This document shows, one piece after another, positions 52,483 through 62,577 of a stretch of DNA of 64,000 nt (positions within the stretch are counted from its first letter, which is position 1; each line of letters starts with the position of its first letter). The DNA is taken from assembly GCA_023678885.1 (NCBI GenBank), contig CM042953.1:3918563-3982562 (forward strand), given 5' to 3'. Under the pieces are notes generated by a model. The model saw only the letters and a program-made list of their open reading frames with translations, searched no databases and was not told the origin of the DNA. Source of the stretch: Pogostemon cablin. Taxonomy: Eukaryota; Streptophyta; Magnoliopsida; Lamiales; Lamiaceae. The translations under genes and the position numbers were made by a program.

Positions 52483-53090
52483 TTACATTGGTTTGTGATT
52501 TATTACATAGTCCTTTTCCAAAAATCTAGTGTTTGTGTTAACAATCACTCTTCGATCTTTTGGACTAAATAAATCACCCTCTATTTTTCTAGGATGTCCC
52601 ATAAACAGACAAATGTTATACGAATTACTGTTTCTAGGGCTTATCCATAAAATGAATTTATTCATTTTTAATAATTCTTCATCTATCTAATCATTACTAT
52701 AAGAGATTATACCTTCTATTCACCACACCATTCCACTGGGGAATGTCCGGTGTTGCCATCTTGAGATTTAATCTCAACTTCTGATTAATAGCTCCTAACT
52801 ATCCTAAGAGGTATTTACCACCACGGTTAAACTGTAATGACTACCTCTTGCCTGGATAATATTAGGTCCGCTTGAATCAGAATGAACTTATTCCAACATA
52901 TATATCTTTGGCTCTACACTCCACAGCTTTGAAAAGGCAGTTAATCATTTTTACTTTCAAGCAGGACTCGCAAGTTTGATAGTTTCCACTTCAGATAAAC
53001 TTTACGGTCCATCGGCTATCAACTTTTGAATCCTACTCAAGTAAAATGAATTAGTCTTAGACGCCAAATGTATGTTTAGTTCATCTCCGA
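52483..53090 (-). pseudogene. pol: Inner copia integrase remnant
   Basis: The best preserved piece is a 60-codon minus-strand frame at 52,483-52,665 with FMGHPRKIEGDLFSPKDRR and FLEKDYVINHKPM, the C-terminal integrase block (GYPxxTKGxxFYxPxDxxVFVS...) of copia elements. Upstream at about 52,959-52,976 the minus strand reads TCESCL, the CxxC of the integrase zinc finger. Between them about 125 bp of the catalytic core present in the outer copy are missing, so the DDE triad is incomplete. Confidence 0.78.
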
Positions 53091-53559
53091 AGGTTCATTT
53101 CTCTTACTAATATTAGAAGATGCATTATTAATTACTATTTCTTACATCTGTGGGATGAACATGATTCAAGAGTATAATTATTATCCACCAACGTACTATA
53201 ACGGATTATACCCCCATTCCTCATCATTATGACCATGTCATATAAATGAAATGAAGTATCCATCCGTTAATGCATAGAAACCGAAATTAAATTCTTTCCA
53301 TGAAAACGTACGTAAAGATAATTTCTCATAATCAATCATTTATTCCTATCATAAGATAGATAAATAACTCCCACTGCAATAGTCACTACCTTCGTAGTTT
53401 TACCCATGTCATAACTATCTTATCCTCACTTAGTAATAAACATTTAGTGATTCCAGTATCTACACACTTCGTGTTAATAGATGCCATCACTAATCATGTT
53501 TAAACAACTAGTGAATAAGATATTAAACTTATTCACTTTATGATGAAAATGTCTTTCCT

Positions 53560-53960
53560 TTGCCACATGTTTTGTCAGAAGTCTCCCACCATATACATCC
53601 TCTAGTATTTCAGGTAGAACTTTCTCAAAACATCAAGGCTAAACATGGAGAATAAAATTGATCTAGGTTTCCCTTTCAATTTATACTCCAAGCTTTTCCA
53701 ATTCATTCATCAAATTCTATCATGATCTTGCGCCTTTTAAATTACTCAAGTATCTGAAGAGTTACATGAGTTCATCATATTTCTATGATCCTCTCATCTC
53801 TTCACTAAAGACTTTAATAGGCATCATGAGCCGTCCTTTGAGAGAACACATGTATTTTCTTAAGTAGTAAATTTCAAAATTAAGATTCTTTTCTAATCAG
53901 TTAATTTGGACAATTAAATATAATTTCTTTTAGTTAACAATTAGTGAGACTAAAACTATT
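53560..53960 (-). pseudogene. Possible inner copia gag remnant
   Basis: On the minus strand, short in-frame pieces such as NLMNELEKLGV followed by IERET resemble the copia gag segment that reads like MIxxIEKLGxxxxxELxIDLILxSLP. The match is short and the frame is broken, so the assignment rests mainly on position, upstream of the integrase. The equivalent outer segment is at 59,740-60,040. Confidence 0.33.
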
Positions 53961-54794
53961 CGAAATACAGAGAATCACGATTAAATTTACTGATCAAAAC
54001 TTCGAATTTTATCCTTTTATATTGTTTCCCTCAAAACAATATAAAATAAAATTCACCGACATCTCAAGCACCGTGAGTCTGCAAGCCACGTTAGTGTGGA
54101 CGTTTACAAACCCGAACATTTACAAGAGAAGGTTTTACCCATTAATTTCATTTGTCAACCTAACTTTATGACAAAATAATTAATAGTCGGTTACTCTTTA
54201 GCCATGCAAATAATAGCAGTGACTCCGTTGGGGAGGATATTAATTATTTACACCTAAGTGTACACCATTATTTGATCCCAAGTCCACTGCGCGAGCTTAT
54301 GTGCCTTACAGTTGGAGAAGTACACACGCGCTTGGGTAGCTTCCTACAATCATCAATTATAAGTTTGTACCAGTGTACCGCACACAAACTCATCCGTTAG
54401 GGAGGAAGGCCTATGCCAACACGCAAGTTTATGTGCCACATTACAAACAATAATTATTTATGAAGTCTGTACCAGTGATCCGTGAATAAACTCATCCGTT
54501 AGGGAGGAAGGCCTATGCCAACACGCAAGTTTACTCACATCACTTACAAACCAATAATGGAGGCCGCGGGAATTTATTACCAATCCCCTCTCCCACTTAG
54601 TTATTTAACACCGAGGGTTTTAAACATGCATATAATATTTCATAAATAAAATATACATCTTAGCATGCTTCTATTAACAGCAATTTAAATAAATAAATCA
54701 CATAGAACATGCCTTTCACATATACAACAATAATTGATAATTAAATCAATTAATCAGTTATATAACATTAATTAATTGCATAATAAGTGGATCA
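53961..54794 (-). other. Inner copia: non-coding stretch between gag remnant and motif cluster
   Basis: AT-rich sequence with no recognisable protein. It is well conserved with 60,180-61,000 of the outer copy, for example CACCGACATCTCAAGCACCG at 54,054. It includes a ~102-bp tandem duplication at 54,361-54,560. Its distance from the primer site (about 2 kb) is unusually long for a copia leader. Confidence 0.5.
54361..54560. repeat. ~102-bp tandem duplication inside the inner copia
   Basis: AAGTYTGTACCAGTG starts at 54,361 and 54,463. Both copies contain CATCCGTTAGGGAGGAAGGC and GCCAACACGCAAGTTTA. A partial third copy may precede it (GCGCGAGCTTATGTGCC near 54,289). The outer copia has the same duplication at 60,555-60,756, so it predates both insertions. 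Confidence 0.75.
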
Positions 54795-55200
54795 ATTAAA
54801 TGGGCCCAAGAGCAACAAATAAGCACAAAATGAGTAGCAGATTAAATTAATTAATCAAGCTCATTATCCATGGCCCATAATCTTAGCCCAAAACAAATTA
54901 ATTCCACCAAGCCCACTAGCACAAAATTAGCCCATAAAAAAATAACTTCATGCTTGGCCCATTACCCACAATTAATTAAAACCAGCAGCCCAAAACCATT
55001 TTAATTAAAATTGAGCCCAAAAGCCCAAAACCATTTAATTAAAATTGGGCCATGAGAACAGCCCAAACCATAATTAAACACAAGGCCCTAAAGGCTTCCT
55101 GCTTATAATGGATGGCCCAAAACCCATTGTTATGAAATTAAGCCCAGCAGCCCAATCACCACATAACAAAAATTGAGCCCAAACTCATGTGCTGCCCTAA
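54795..55200. promoter_or_regulatory. Cluster of GCCCA/TGGGC motifs in the inner copia
   Basis: More than a dozen GCCCA or TGGGC words occur in about 400 bp, many as AGCCCAAAA. TGGGCY is the plant site II element recognised by TCP-family transcription factors. The same enrichment occurs at 61,010-61,400 in the outer copy and in the copia LTRs (TTGGGCTGGGCCTC). A regulatory role is an inference; the alternative is simple expansion of a short word. Confidence 0.4.
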
Positions 55201-55204
55201 CATT

Positions 55205-56330
55205 TCATCAGCCGCAAAGGCTTCTAGAATCTTCCAGCCGCAGCAGCCTCACACGACAAGCCACCCAACGCTGTCTCCGGCGTCCCAAGCCGCAGCTGCT
55301 GCAAATGGCGGCCAACAATGATAGCCACCTCCGCCGACGAGCCGCAAGCCACCAGAGTCGCGCCGTACACTTCGTGTCCTGCAAGTCGCAACAACACCGC
55401 CAGCGATCATCGGTGGAAATTGACACCGCAGCAGCAACCGGCGGCCGCGCACACAGCCCAACGCTGTCGTGCCGTCGAGCCGCCCGAAAAATGCGTCGTC
55501 CGCCTATTCCTCGCACTCGCCAGCGCCGCCGCCTGCAGCATCCGCCGCGCAGTCGCCAGGAAGACCTCAGCCCAGAACATGCAGCCGGTGAAATAAGCCA
55601 CCGGTACCGCCTAGTTGCCACCGGAATCCTCCAGTCTGACGCCTCTCATCGTCACGCCCCGGAACTGCCTCGACAGTCATGCGAATCCCGGTGGTCGCTG
55701 CCCTCGGCATTTACGCCGTCAGCCCACCGGTCGGGATCCACCACGGATCGCGTCTCCCAAGGCCGCAGGCGCTTCGATCATGCTCTTGGCATCCGAATCG
55801 TCAGGGGACCCGCCTGGAATAGAGCTTCCCAAGTCCGCCGCCATCACCGATCCGTTCCGCCGCGACCAAAATGAGGTGGAATCCGCCGCCTTCCAGACTG
55901 TCTGAAGGAACGAAGACCGGTGGTCGCCGCTCTCGGCATAAACGCCGTCAGCCCACCGGTTAGGATCCGCCATGGATCGCGCCGCCCGACACCGAACGTC
56001 AACCATCCGCCGCGCAGCCGCCAATCAGAACCCGCTGTGAGGCTGCTCCAACTGCCGCCGGTTGGCGGTCTCGGAACCGGCTCGGAAAAGACCTCAGACA
56101 CACCAGCAGCACCAACTGACGTATCCCAAAATCGAAGCAGACTCGCCTTGAAATACAGTAACAGCACCGTCTTCAACAGCCCATCGCGACCATGGAAAGA
56201 CTCGACTCGCCGGAATCGTACTTCTCCACCCCGACCACGCGCCGCCTTCACCGCCAGCGACCAACGCGCCGCCGTCTCCGTCAGCGACCACGAGCCGCCG
56301 TCACCGACCGAGCAGTGTGTGTGTGTGAAA
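55205..56330. other. GC-rich leader segment of the inner copia (no recognised gene)
   Basis: A sharply GC-rich ~1.1 kb between the primer site and the motif cluster, in otherwise AT-rich DNA. Frames are open on both strands (up to 233 codons at 55,173-55,874 plus, 175 codons at 55,844-56,371 minus). They are R/P/G/S-rich low-complexity readings with no family I recognise. It contains an imperfect direct repeat about 229 bp apart (GCCGTCAGCCCACCGGT near 55,713 and 55,947). Small motifs such as GATCGCGCCGCCC are shared with the outer leader, but most of the sequence is not. It could be a fast-evolving element leader or captured host DNA. Confidence 0.5.
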
Positions 56331-56535
56331 AAAAAATTACAGTGTACAGTGAATTCAATTTCAAAAATCACACACGCAATTTTTCATAATTAAAATTGAT
56401 TATTTCCAGATTAATTAGCATAATCATATAATCAAAATAATTAATAACAAATCTTTGATTACAACAGCGATTATTCCAGATAAATTATCATATAATCACA
56501 ACATACCTACGTCTCACGTTTCACCACGAAACCTG

Positions 56536-56547
56536 GCTCTGAAACCA
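56536..56547 (-). other. Primer-binding site of the inner copia (mutated)
   Basis: The minus strand reads TGGTTTCAGAGC two bases inside the 5' LTR. The outer copy has TGGTATCAGAGC, the standard site for initiator tRNA-Met. The single A-to-T change weakens pairing. Confidence 0.85.
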
Positions 56548-56549
56548 AT

Positions 56550-57754
56550 TGTTGGCAATTGGATCCTGCGGTTCAACGTGATCCGTTAGGATTAACAGGC
56601 AAACAAAATCAGCGGAAGCAATAATGTGTTTACCGTACTTCTGGGTTGGTGTAGAGGTTGATCGTTGCAGAGAACCACCTCTCGATCTTCTGCTGTATGT
56701 CCCAAGTGTGATCCTGCTGTTGTGTGGGCAACAGTCTGCATGATCTCTCAATCTGCTTCTCTTCTCTTCTCTCACCAAAAGAGGCGCAGTAATCATCTAA
56801 GGGTTCCAGGAAGCTGAGTTCACTTATATATTGGGCTACAGCAGGGACCAGGAGGAGAAATTGGGCTGGGCCTCAATTGAATTTTAATTAACCAAGCTTA
56901 GCCCAAAGCTTTTAATTAAATCCAATAATAATAATATAGTCCACTAAAATATTATTACTGCACTACCCGTCCAATCCCAAAATTATGTTCTGGGCTCCTT
57001 CTTATTATAAGCCCGACAGTCTCCCCATGTTTAAGATATACAATGTCCATTAATTAATTAAGTTACTGACAACTCAAATTAATTAATATCTCATCCGAGA
57101 GTAGTACCACTCAACCTTATTATCATGCCGGAAATTAATCCACTTGCAAGATTTACATGATAAAACTTATGAGCTCCTCAAGGGGACATCATCAACCTAT
57201 GACGGACATGGATTCCTTCTACAATCAACAGCACACCATAGATACAACACTACTTCCCAACTCACTGAGTTTGTTGATTTAATACTTATAAATCTCACCC
57301 ATTGATGAATCAAAGAAATACATACTGCCCTACGTGTCGAGGTTATTGTATAGGGATTAAGAGCACGAACTTCCATAATAACAGAGATCAAGTTCTACTA
57401 TATAGTCAGTATAAGAAAAACGATCTCAGGCGGTCCTGCTCAATACACACAAGTGCACTAATGTGATTCTATAGCCAAGACAAGCTAATACCAAAACACA
57501 CTACAACCATACCGATAGAGAGTCCCCGTCTATCTCAGTTGTGAGCATCTGTTTATACTTTATAAGGAAACCGATAATATGATCTTCCGCGTGTTGTCGC
57601 ACAACATATTATCTACAGTATAAAGTAAATGGACTATTGCATAATGCATATAAAATAAATTATAAGATGCAATCATTTGATCAATGATTCTCATTTCAAA
57701 TATTGTTATAACATTGTCCACACTAAAGCTAGACTTTTAGTATACAATCCAACA
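56550..57754 (-). repeat. 5' LTR of the inner copia element
   Basis: 1,205 bp, TGTTGG...CCAACA, next to the primer site on its low-coordinate side. It would drive transcription leftward from its TATA box at 56,823-56,830. Confidence 0.95.
56823..56830 (-). promoter_or_regulatory. TATA box, inner copia 5' LTR
   Basis: Minus-strand TATATAAG after AGCCCAA. It sits about 275 bp from the LTR edge that faces the primer site, a sensible U3/R boundary. Confidence 0.65.
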
Positions 57755-57759
57755 CAAGA
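57755..57759. repeat. Target-site duplication (right) of the inner copia element
   Basis: CAAGA directly after CCAACA, matching 49,587-49,591. Confidence 0.93.
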
Positions 57760-58330
57760 TACTATCTACGTATAGTACAAAAAACACCACCACGTTTCCG
57801 TCACTCTTTACAATACACAAGATACATCCGCTGATTGATTTAAATCCGTGCCACTGGATTACCTAGTCAAAACAGATGCTTCACGATCTCAAAGCTTGCT
57901 TTAGTCCATCGCTGGACACTTTTAAGCTTACTATCAAAATGCTATTAGTACTTTGCAATGAATCACTCTGGTTGCTTCACATAGATGTTTTCCTCAAGAC
58001 TTCCAATCAGGAAAGCTGTCTTGACATCTATTTGCTGTCCCTCATAATAGCAATAAAAGAATCCAGATCAATATAAGCATAGCTACCAGCGAACATGTTT
58101 CCTCATAATCGAACCATTTCTTTCTGAGTACACTTATCCGCAACCAGCTTTGCTTCCAAGGTTTTCACCTTTCCATATGATCCTCTTTTATTTCCTATGA
58201 CCACTTGCAATGGCTTTTACACCATTTTAGTGATCCTTCAAGCTCCAGACTTAATTTAGAATCCGTAGATTCTATTTCAACATACATTGCAACTTACTAA
58301 GATTCTGCATTTTAATCTTGTAGTGCTACG
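57755..58330 (-). pseudogene. pol: Outer copia reverse transcriptase, N-terminal part up to the catalytic motif
   Basis: The minus strand, from high to low coordinates, gives DYEETCSLVAML (near 58,105). It then gives DVKTAFLIGSLEENIYVKQPE (57,970-58,030), a TGA, and LYVDSILL at 57,755-57,782. These match the copia RT blocks DYEETFSPVAML, DVKTAFLNGNLEExIYMxQPEGF and LYVDDILLIG. Both the stop where GF should be and the serine in YVDS recur in the inner copy. The inner element inserted only about 10 bases past the catalytic codons and separated this part from 49,261-49,591. Confidence 0.82.
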
Positions 58331-58554
58331 TCGTATCCGTGGGATAATACCATGTTTACTAGGGATCAAGTCTCACGACTCTCCCAAAACATATAATTAT
58401 GGGTTGTCATATAACCCTCCCACTACGACAAGGCACTACTTGTAATTGTGTATCAGACGTGACACGCGTTGCAGTTTACCTTGTGGTATATCCTCTTGTA
58501 CACTTGGTACTTATACTTTGTGTTTTCCTCTCACTTCCTTTAGAACAATTTACA
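58331..58554 (-). pseudogene. Outer copia integrase-RT linker remnant
   Basis: Weak minus-strand pieces such as RVGG and VLGESRE fall where copia polyproteins have a variable linker with RRSGRV and FLGES blocks. No open frame persists. The inner equivalent lies at about 52,250-52,480. Confidence 0.35.
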
Positions 58555-59290
58555 CATGGGTTTGTGATTTATTACATATTCCTTATCCAAAAATCTAGTG
58601 TTTGTGTTGACAATCACCCTTCGATCTTTTGGATTAAATAAATCACCCTCCATTTTTCTAGGATATCCCATATACAGTCAAACGTTTCACGAATTACAGT
58701 ATCTAGGGCATATCCATAAAATGAATTTAATTATTCCAAATAATTCATCATCTATCTAATCATAACCATAAGAGCCTAATACCTTCTACCCACCGCACCA
58801 TTCAGCTGGGGCATACCCGGTGTAGTCAATTTGAGATTAATCTCAACTTCTGATCAATAGCTCCTAACTATCCCAAGAGGTATTCGCCATCATGATTGAA
58901 TCGTAATGACTTAATATATTTTCCATGACACTTCACTGTACCAGCCTTACAATTCTTGAATTAATCAAAGAACTTAGACATGCAGTGCATCATATAAATA
59001 TATTGGTTTCCAGAATAATCTTCGAATATTCATAACCTCCTCTCGCCTGGATAATATTAGGGTCGCTTGAATCAGAATGAACTAATTCCAACATATATAT
59101 CTTTGGCTCTACGCCCCACAGCCTTGAAAAGGTAGATAATCATTTTTACTTCCAAGCAAGACTCGCAAGTCCGATAGTTTCCACTTCAGATAAACCTTAC
59201 GGTCTATCGGTTATCAACTTTTGAATCCTACTCAAGTAAAATGAATTAGTCATAGACGCCAAATGTATGTTTAGTTCATTTCCGAAGGTT
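58555..59290 (-). pseudogene. pol: Outer copia integrase remnant (zinc finger, core and C-terminal block)
   Basis: Integrase would insert the cDNA. In minus-strand order: RIQKLITD (near 59,215), TCESCLEVKM (59,141-59,170, the zinc-finger CxxC), and LELVHSDSSDPNIIQARGGY (59,025-59,096, start of the catalytic core with the first aspartate). Next are SLRFNHDGEYLLG (the RSDRGGEY block carrying the second aspartate) and TTPGMPQLNG (the TPQQNG block). Last is YMGYPRKMEGDLFNPKDRR with VINHKPM at 58,555-58,677. The order and spacing match copia integrase closely, but several frames and stops separate the blocks. Confidence 0.82.
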
Positions 59291-59739
59291 CCTTTCTCTT
59301 ACTAATATTAGAAGATGCATTATTTAATTACTATTTATTGCATCTGTGGGATGTACATGATTCAAGAGTATACTTTTTATCCACCAACGTACTTTAACGG
59401 ATTATAGCCTCATTCCTCATTACTATGACCATGTCATTTAAATGAAATGAAGTATCCATCCGTTAATGCATAGAAACCGAAATTAAATTCTTTCTATGAA
59501 ACGTACGTAAAGACAATTTCTCATAATCAATCGTTTATTCTTATCATGAGATAAATAAATAACTCCCACTGCAATAACCACTACCTTTGTAGTTTTACCC
59601 AAGTTATTAACAATCTTATCCTTACTCAGTTATAAACATTTAGTGATTCCAGTATTTACATACTTTGTGTCAGTAGATGCCATCACTAATCATGTTTACA
59701 CCATTAGTAAATAAGATATTAAACTTGTTCACATCATGA

Positions 59740-60040
59740 TGAAAAATGGCTATCTTTTACCACATGTTTTGTTAGAAGTTTCCCACCATATACAACCTCT
59801 CGTATTTCAGGTAGAACTAGCTCAAAACATCCAGGCAAATTGTGAAGAACAAATTGATTTAGGTTTCCCTTTCAATTTCTATTCCAAGCTTTTCCAATTC
59901 ATTCATCAATTCGACCATGATCTTCTGCCTTTTAATTTACTCAAGTATCCGAAGAGTTACATGAGACCATCATATTTCTATGAACCTCTCATCTCTTCAC
60001 TAGAGATTTTAATAGGCATCATGAGACGTCCTTTGTGAGA
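59740..60040 (-). pseudogene. Possible outer copia gag remnant
   Basis: The minus strand near 59,860-59,922 reads MVELMNELEKLGIEIERE, then a stop. It resembles the conserved gag helix before the ELxIDLILxSLP segment of copia elements. The next bases are compatible with a decayed SLP block, but the evidence is short. The 100-codon plus-strand frame over this stretch (59,736-60,038) is an antisense shadow. Confidence 0.35.
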
Positions 60041-61009
60041 ATACACATGTATTTTCTTAAGCAGTAATTATCAAAACTAGGATTCTTTCTAATCATCTAA
60101 TTTAGACAAGTAAATCTAATGTCTTTTAGTTAACAATTAGTGAAATAAAATCATTCAAAATTCAGAGAATCACAAATAAATTTACCGATCAAATCTTCGA
60201 ATTTTATTCTTTTATATTGATTCCCTCAAAACAATATAAAATAAAATTCACCGACATCTCAAGCACCGTGAGTCTGCAAGCCACGATAGTGTGGACGTTT
60301 ACAAACCCGAACATTTACAAGAGAAGGTTTTACCCATTAATTTCATTTGTCAACCTAACTTTATGACAAAATAATTAATAGTCGGTTCCTCTTTATCCAT
60401 GTAAATAAAAGCAGTGACTCCGATGGGGACGATACTTATTATTTACATCTAAGTGTACACCATAATTTGACCCCAAGTCCGCGGCCCAAGCTTATGTGCC
60501 TTACAGATAGAGAAGTACACATGCGCTCGGATAACTTCCTACAGTCATCAATTACAAGTTTGTACCAGTGAGACGCATATAACTCATCCGATAGGGAGGA
60601 AGGTCTAAGCCAACGCGCAAGTTCATAGGCATCACATTACATACGTAATTATTTAATGAAGTCTGTTCCAGCAATCCATGAATAAACTCATCCGATGGGG
60701 AGGAAGGCTCTAATGCCGACGCACAAGTCTATTCACATTGCTAACAAACCAATAATGGAGGCCGCGGGAATTTATTACCAATCCCCTCTCCCACTTAGTT
60801 ATTTAAACAATGAGGGTTTTTAACATGCATATAATATTCTAAAATAAAATATACATCCTAGACATGCTTCTGTTAACAGCAATTTAAATAAATAAATCAC
60901 ATAAAACATGCATATTACATATACAACAATAATTGACAATTAAATCAATTAATCAGTTATATAATATTAATTAATTGCATAAAATGTTGGATCAATTAAA
61001 TAGGTCCAG
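60041..61009 (-). other. Outer copia: non-coding stretch upstream of gag
   Basis: AT-rich and collinear with 53,961-54,794 of the inner copy, including the ~104-bp duplication. I see no gene here. It ends in AATTAATTAA-rich DNA that leads into the GCCCA cluster. Confidence 0.5.
60555..60756. repeat. ~104-bp tandem duplication inside the outer copia
   Basis: AAGTTTGTACCAGTG at 60,555 and AAGTCTGTTCCAGCA at 60,659 begin two copies with CATCCGATRGGGAGGAAGG. More diverged than the inner pair at 54,361. Confidence 0.72.
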
Positions 61010-61400
61010 CTGACCCAAACATTATTAGCATAAAATGAGCAGCCCATTAATTAAATAATTAAGCCCATTTACCCTGCCAATTTCTGCATTAAGGTCTAGC
61101 CCAATATTTAACCTGGCCCAACATCAACCCCACAATTAATTTAATCCATCAGTAAATATTGTCCAGCAGCCCATTGCCATTTTAATAAAATTTGGGCCCA
61201 ACAGCCCAAAACCAAATTAAAAAATTGAGCAACTCTTTAAATATTACTGAATTTGGGCCCAATAATAAAAACATCAGCCAATCCGGCCCATTATCAAGCC
61301 AGCAACTAAGTGCCCAAACTAGCAGCCCAAGAAGATATATCAATCATATTTGGGCCTAGCAGGCAGCCCAAAAAAAAATTAAGAAATAGAGCCCAATCAT
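61010..61400. promoter_or_regulatory. Cluster of GCCCA/TGGGC motifs in the outer copia
   Basis: Over a dozen GCCCA/TGGGC words in about 390 bp, including several TTTGGGCCC. The surrounding sequence aligns poorly with the inner cluster although the motif density is alike. This may point to selection on, or spread of, the short word itself. The function is unproven. Confidence 0.4.
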
Positions 61401-61431
61401 CCAAGGCCTGCAATCATCCAAGGCCTGCCCT

Positions 61432-62290
61432 ATTTCTTTCATCCGCCGCAATCCCAGCCGCTATCAACAGCCCTCACTGCCGTCCGCCGCACAGTGCCGC
61501 CAGTCCTCTGCTCCCGGCGGCAGGAGTTCTACAGGCGCCATCAAGACACGACAGCTCCACCGGAATGGAGCTGCCTACAGCCACCACAGACCAGCGCACA
61601 CCGGCGTTACCAGCCACCGCTTCCGCCGGTGGCCACGCCACAACCAACCACCGGGACCATGGCCGCCGACACAACACTTTGTCGCGATCCGTTCGAGGCC
61701 GCCACCACCCAGCTCGCCGTCGATCGGGATCCGTCCACAACAGCTTCGTCAGCTCCGCCAGAGCCGCTATTTGCCGCCGCTAGCGGCCGCCTAACACAAG
61801 ACAGCCCTCCGGACGGGATCCGCCACCTGCTGTCGATTGCCGCGGCCCGATCTACTCGGCGCTTCATCCATTGGAGTCACTGGGTGACCCACTGCCCATG
61901 ACTCGGCACCGCCACAGCCGCCACCCGCTGCTGATTTTCGCGCTTTGTCGACAAGATGGGACCCGCCACTGATCGCGCCGCCCAAGGCCACCACCACCCA
62001 CTGTCCCCGAACGATCGTCGTGAGGCTCGCCCGAAAGTAGGTTCGCCATGGACCAGACGCGCGCCGGATCCGACTCGCCATTCATCCAGTCGAGACAGCC
62101 GCCGATGACATCCATCATCCAGCGTGGTCGTCTCCATCACTGGTTAGTCAATGTCAATCGAGATCGACGCCGTCGATATCGATCCAGTCGATGCCTATCG
62201 CTCCGGGCTTCGACAATCACCAGCCATCGATTACATCGATTCTCCAAAAGGCGTTCAACGTCGTCAACAACCGCCGCTCCAAGTTAGAAG
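61432..62290. other. GC-rich leader segment of the outer copia (no recognised gene)
   Basis: About 860 bp of GC-rich sequence in the same relative place as 55,205-56,330 of the inner copy, but largely different in sequence. Open frames occur on both strands (157 codons at 61,310-61,783 plus; 135 codons at 61,494-61,901 plus). Their translations are A/P/R/S/T-rich with no recognisable domain. Overlapping frames in several phases point to stop-poor GC-rich DNA and not to coding. Confidence 0.5.
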
Positions 62291-62563
62291 CGTGTGTGTT
62301 TCGTACTATGTTCTTACTTGTGTGTGTTATTGAAAGCCGTGTACAGTGTGTACAATCACAATAATCACACAATATCATCGACAAAAAGCACATAGGAATA
62401 ATGTATTATTCACACGGATTCAATCCCTTTCACCATGCCTTGAAACTTTCGATGATAATTGAAACACGAGAATACACAACAACAAGCGATTATATCCAGA
62501 TCATATCAAATAATCAAATAATCACAAAAAACCTAACGTCTCACGTTTCACCACGAAACCAAC
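62291..62563 (-). other. Outer copia leader between primer site and GC-rich segment
   Basis: About 270 bp of AT-rich leader with no gene. It corresponds to 56,331-56,535 of the inner element. Both start (minus strand) with a conserved GGTTTCGTGGTGAAACGTGAGAC-like stretch beside the primer site. Confidence 0.5.
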
Positions 62564-62575
62564 GCTCTGATACCA
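62564..62575 (-). other. Primer-binding site of the outer copia (initiator tRNA-Met)
   Basis: The minus strand reads TGGTATCAGAGC two bases inside the 5' LTR. This is the classic copia primer site complementary to the 3' end of initiator tRNA-Met. Confidence 0.9.
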
Positions 62576-62577
62576 AT

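Larger units (their letters stand above)
49592..57754 (-). mobile_element. Inner Ty1/copia LTR retrotransposon (minus strand), nested in the outer copia
   Basis: Complete 8,163-bp element with LTRs at 49,592-50,796 and 56,550-57,754 and CAAGA duplications. It belongs to the same family as the outer copy but to another subfamily. Its LTRs share TTGATCGTTGCAGAGAACC, its reverse transcriptase region lacks about 85 bp (near 52,215) and its integrase core lacks about 125 bp (near 52,840) relative to the outer copy. LTR-LTR differences are about 16 in 1,205 bp by hand count, fewer than in the outer pair, as nesting requires. Coding regions are decayed throughout. Confidence 0.95.

Noticed and set aside
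51227..54171. Plus-strand frames of 60-115 codons in the inner copia (for example 51,227, 51,501, 52,031 and 53,944).
   Set aside because: They are antisense to recognisable RNase H, RT and integrase fragments or lie in AT-rich non-coding DNA.
55173..56393. Possible host gene in the GC-rich segment (233-, 175- and 157-codon frames).
   Set aside because: Several overlapping frames on both strands are open at once, translations are low-complexity R/P/S/A-rich, no domain is recognisable, and the position is inside a retrotransposon leader.
47426..57754. Alternative view that the four LTRs represent one element with tandem LTR duplications.
   Set aside because: Each pair has its own 5-bp target duplication, shared diagnostic variants within the pair (47,426 with 62,578; 49,592 with 56,550), and a matching primer site and polypurine tract. 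This fits two nested elements only.
61310..62333. Possible genes in the outer copia leader (157-, 135- and 108-codon frames).
   Set aside because: Same reasons: stop-poor GC-rich DNA with multiple phases open. Some frames run into LTR or primer-site sequence.
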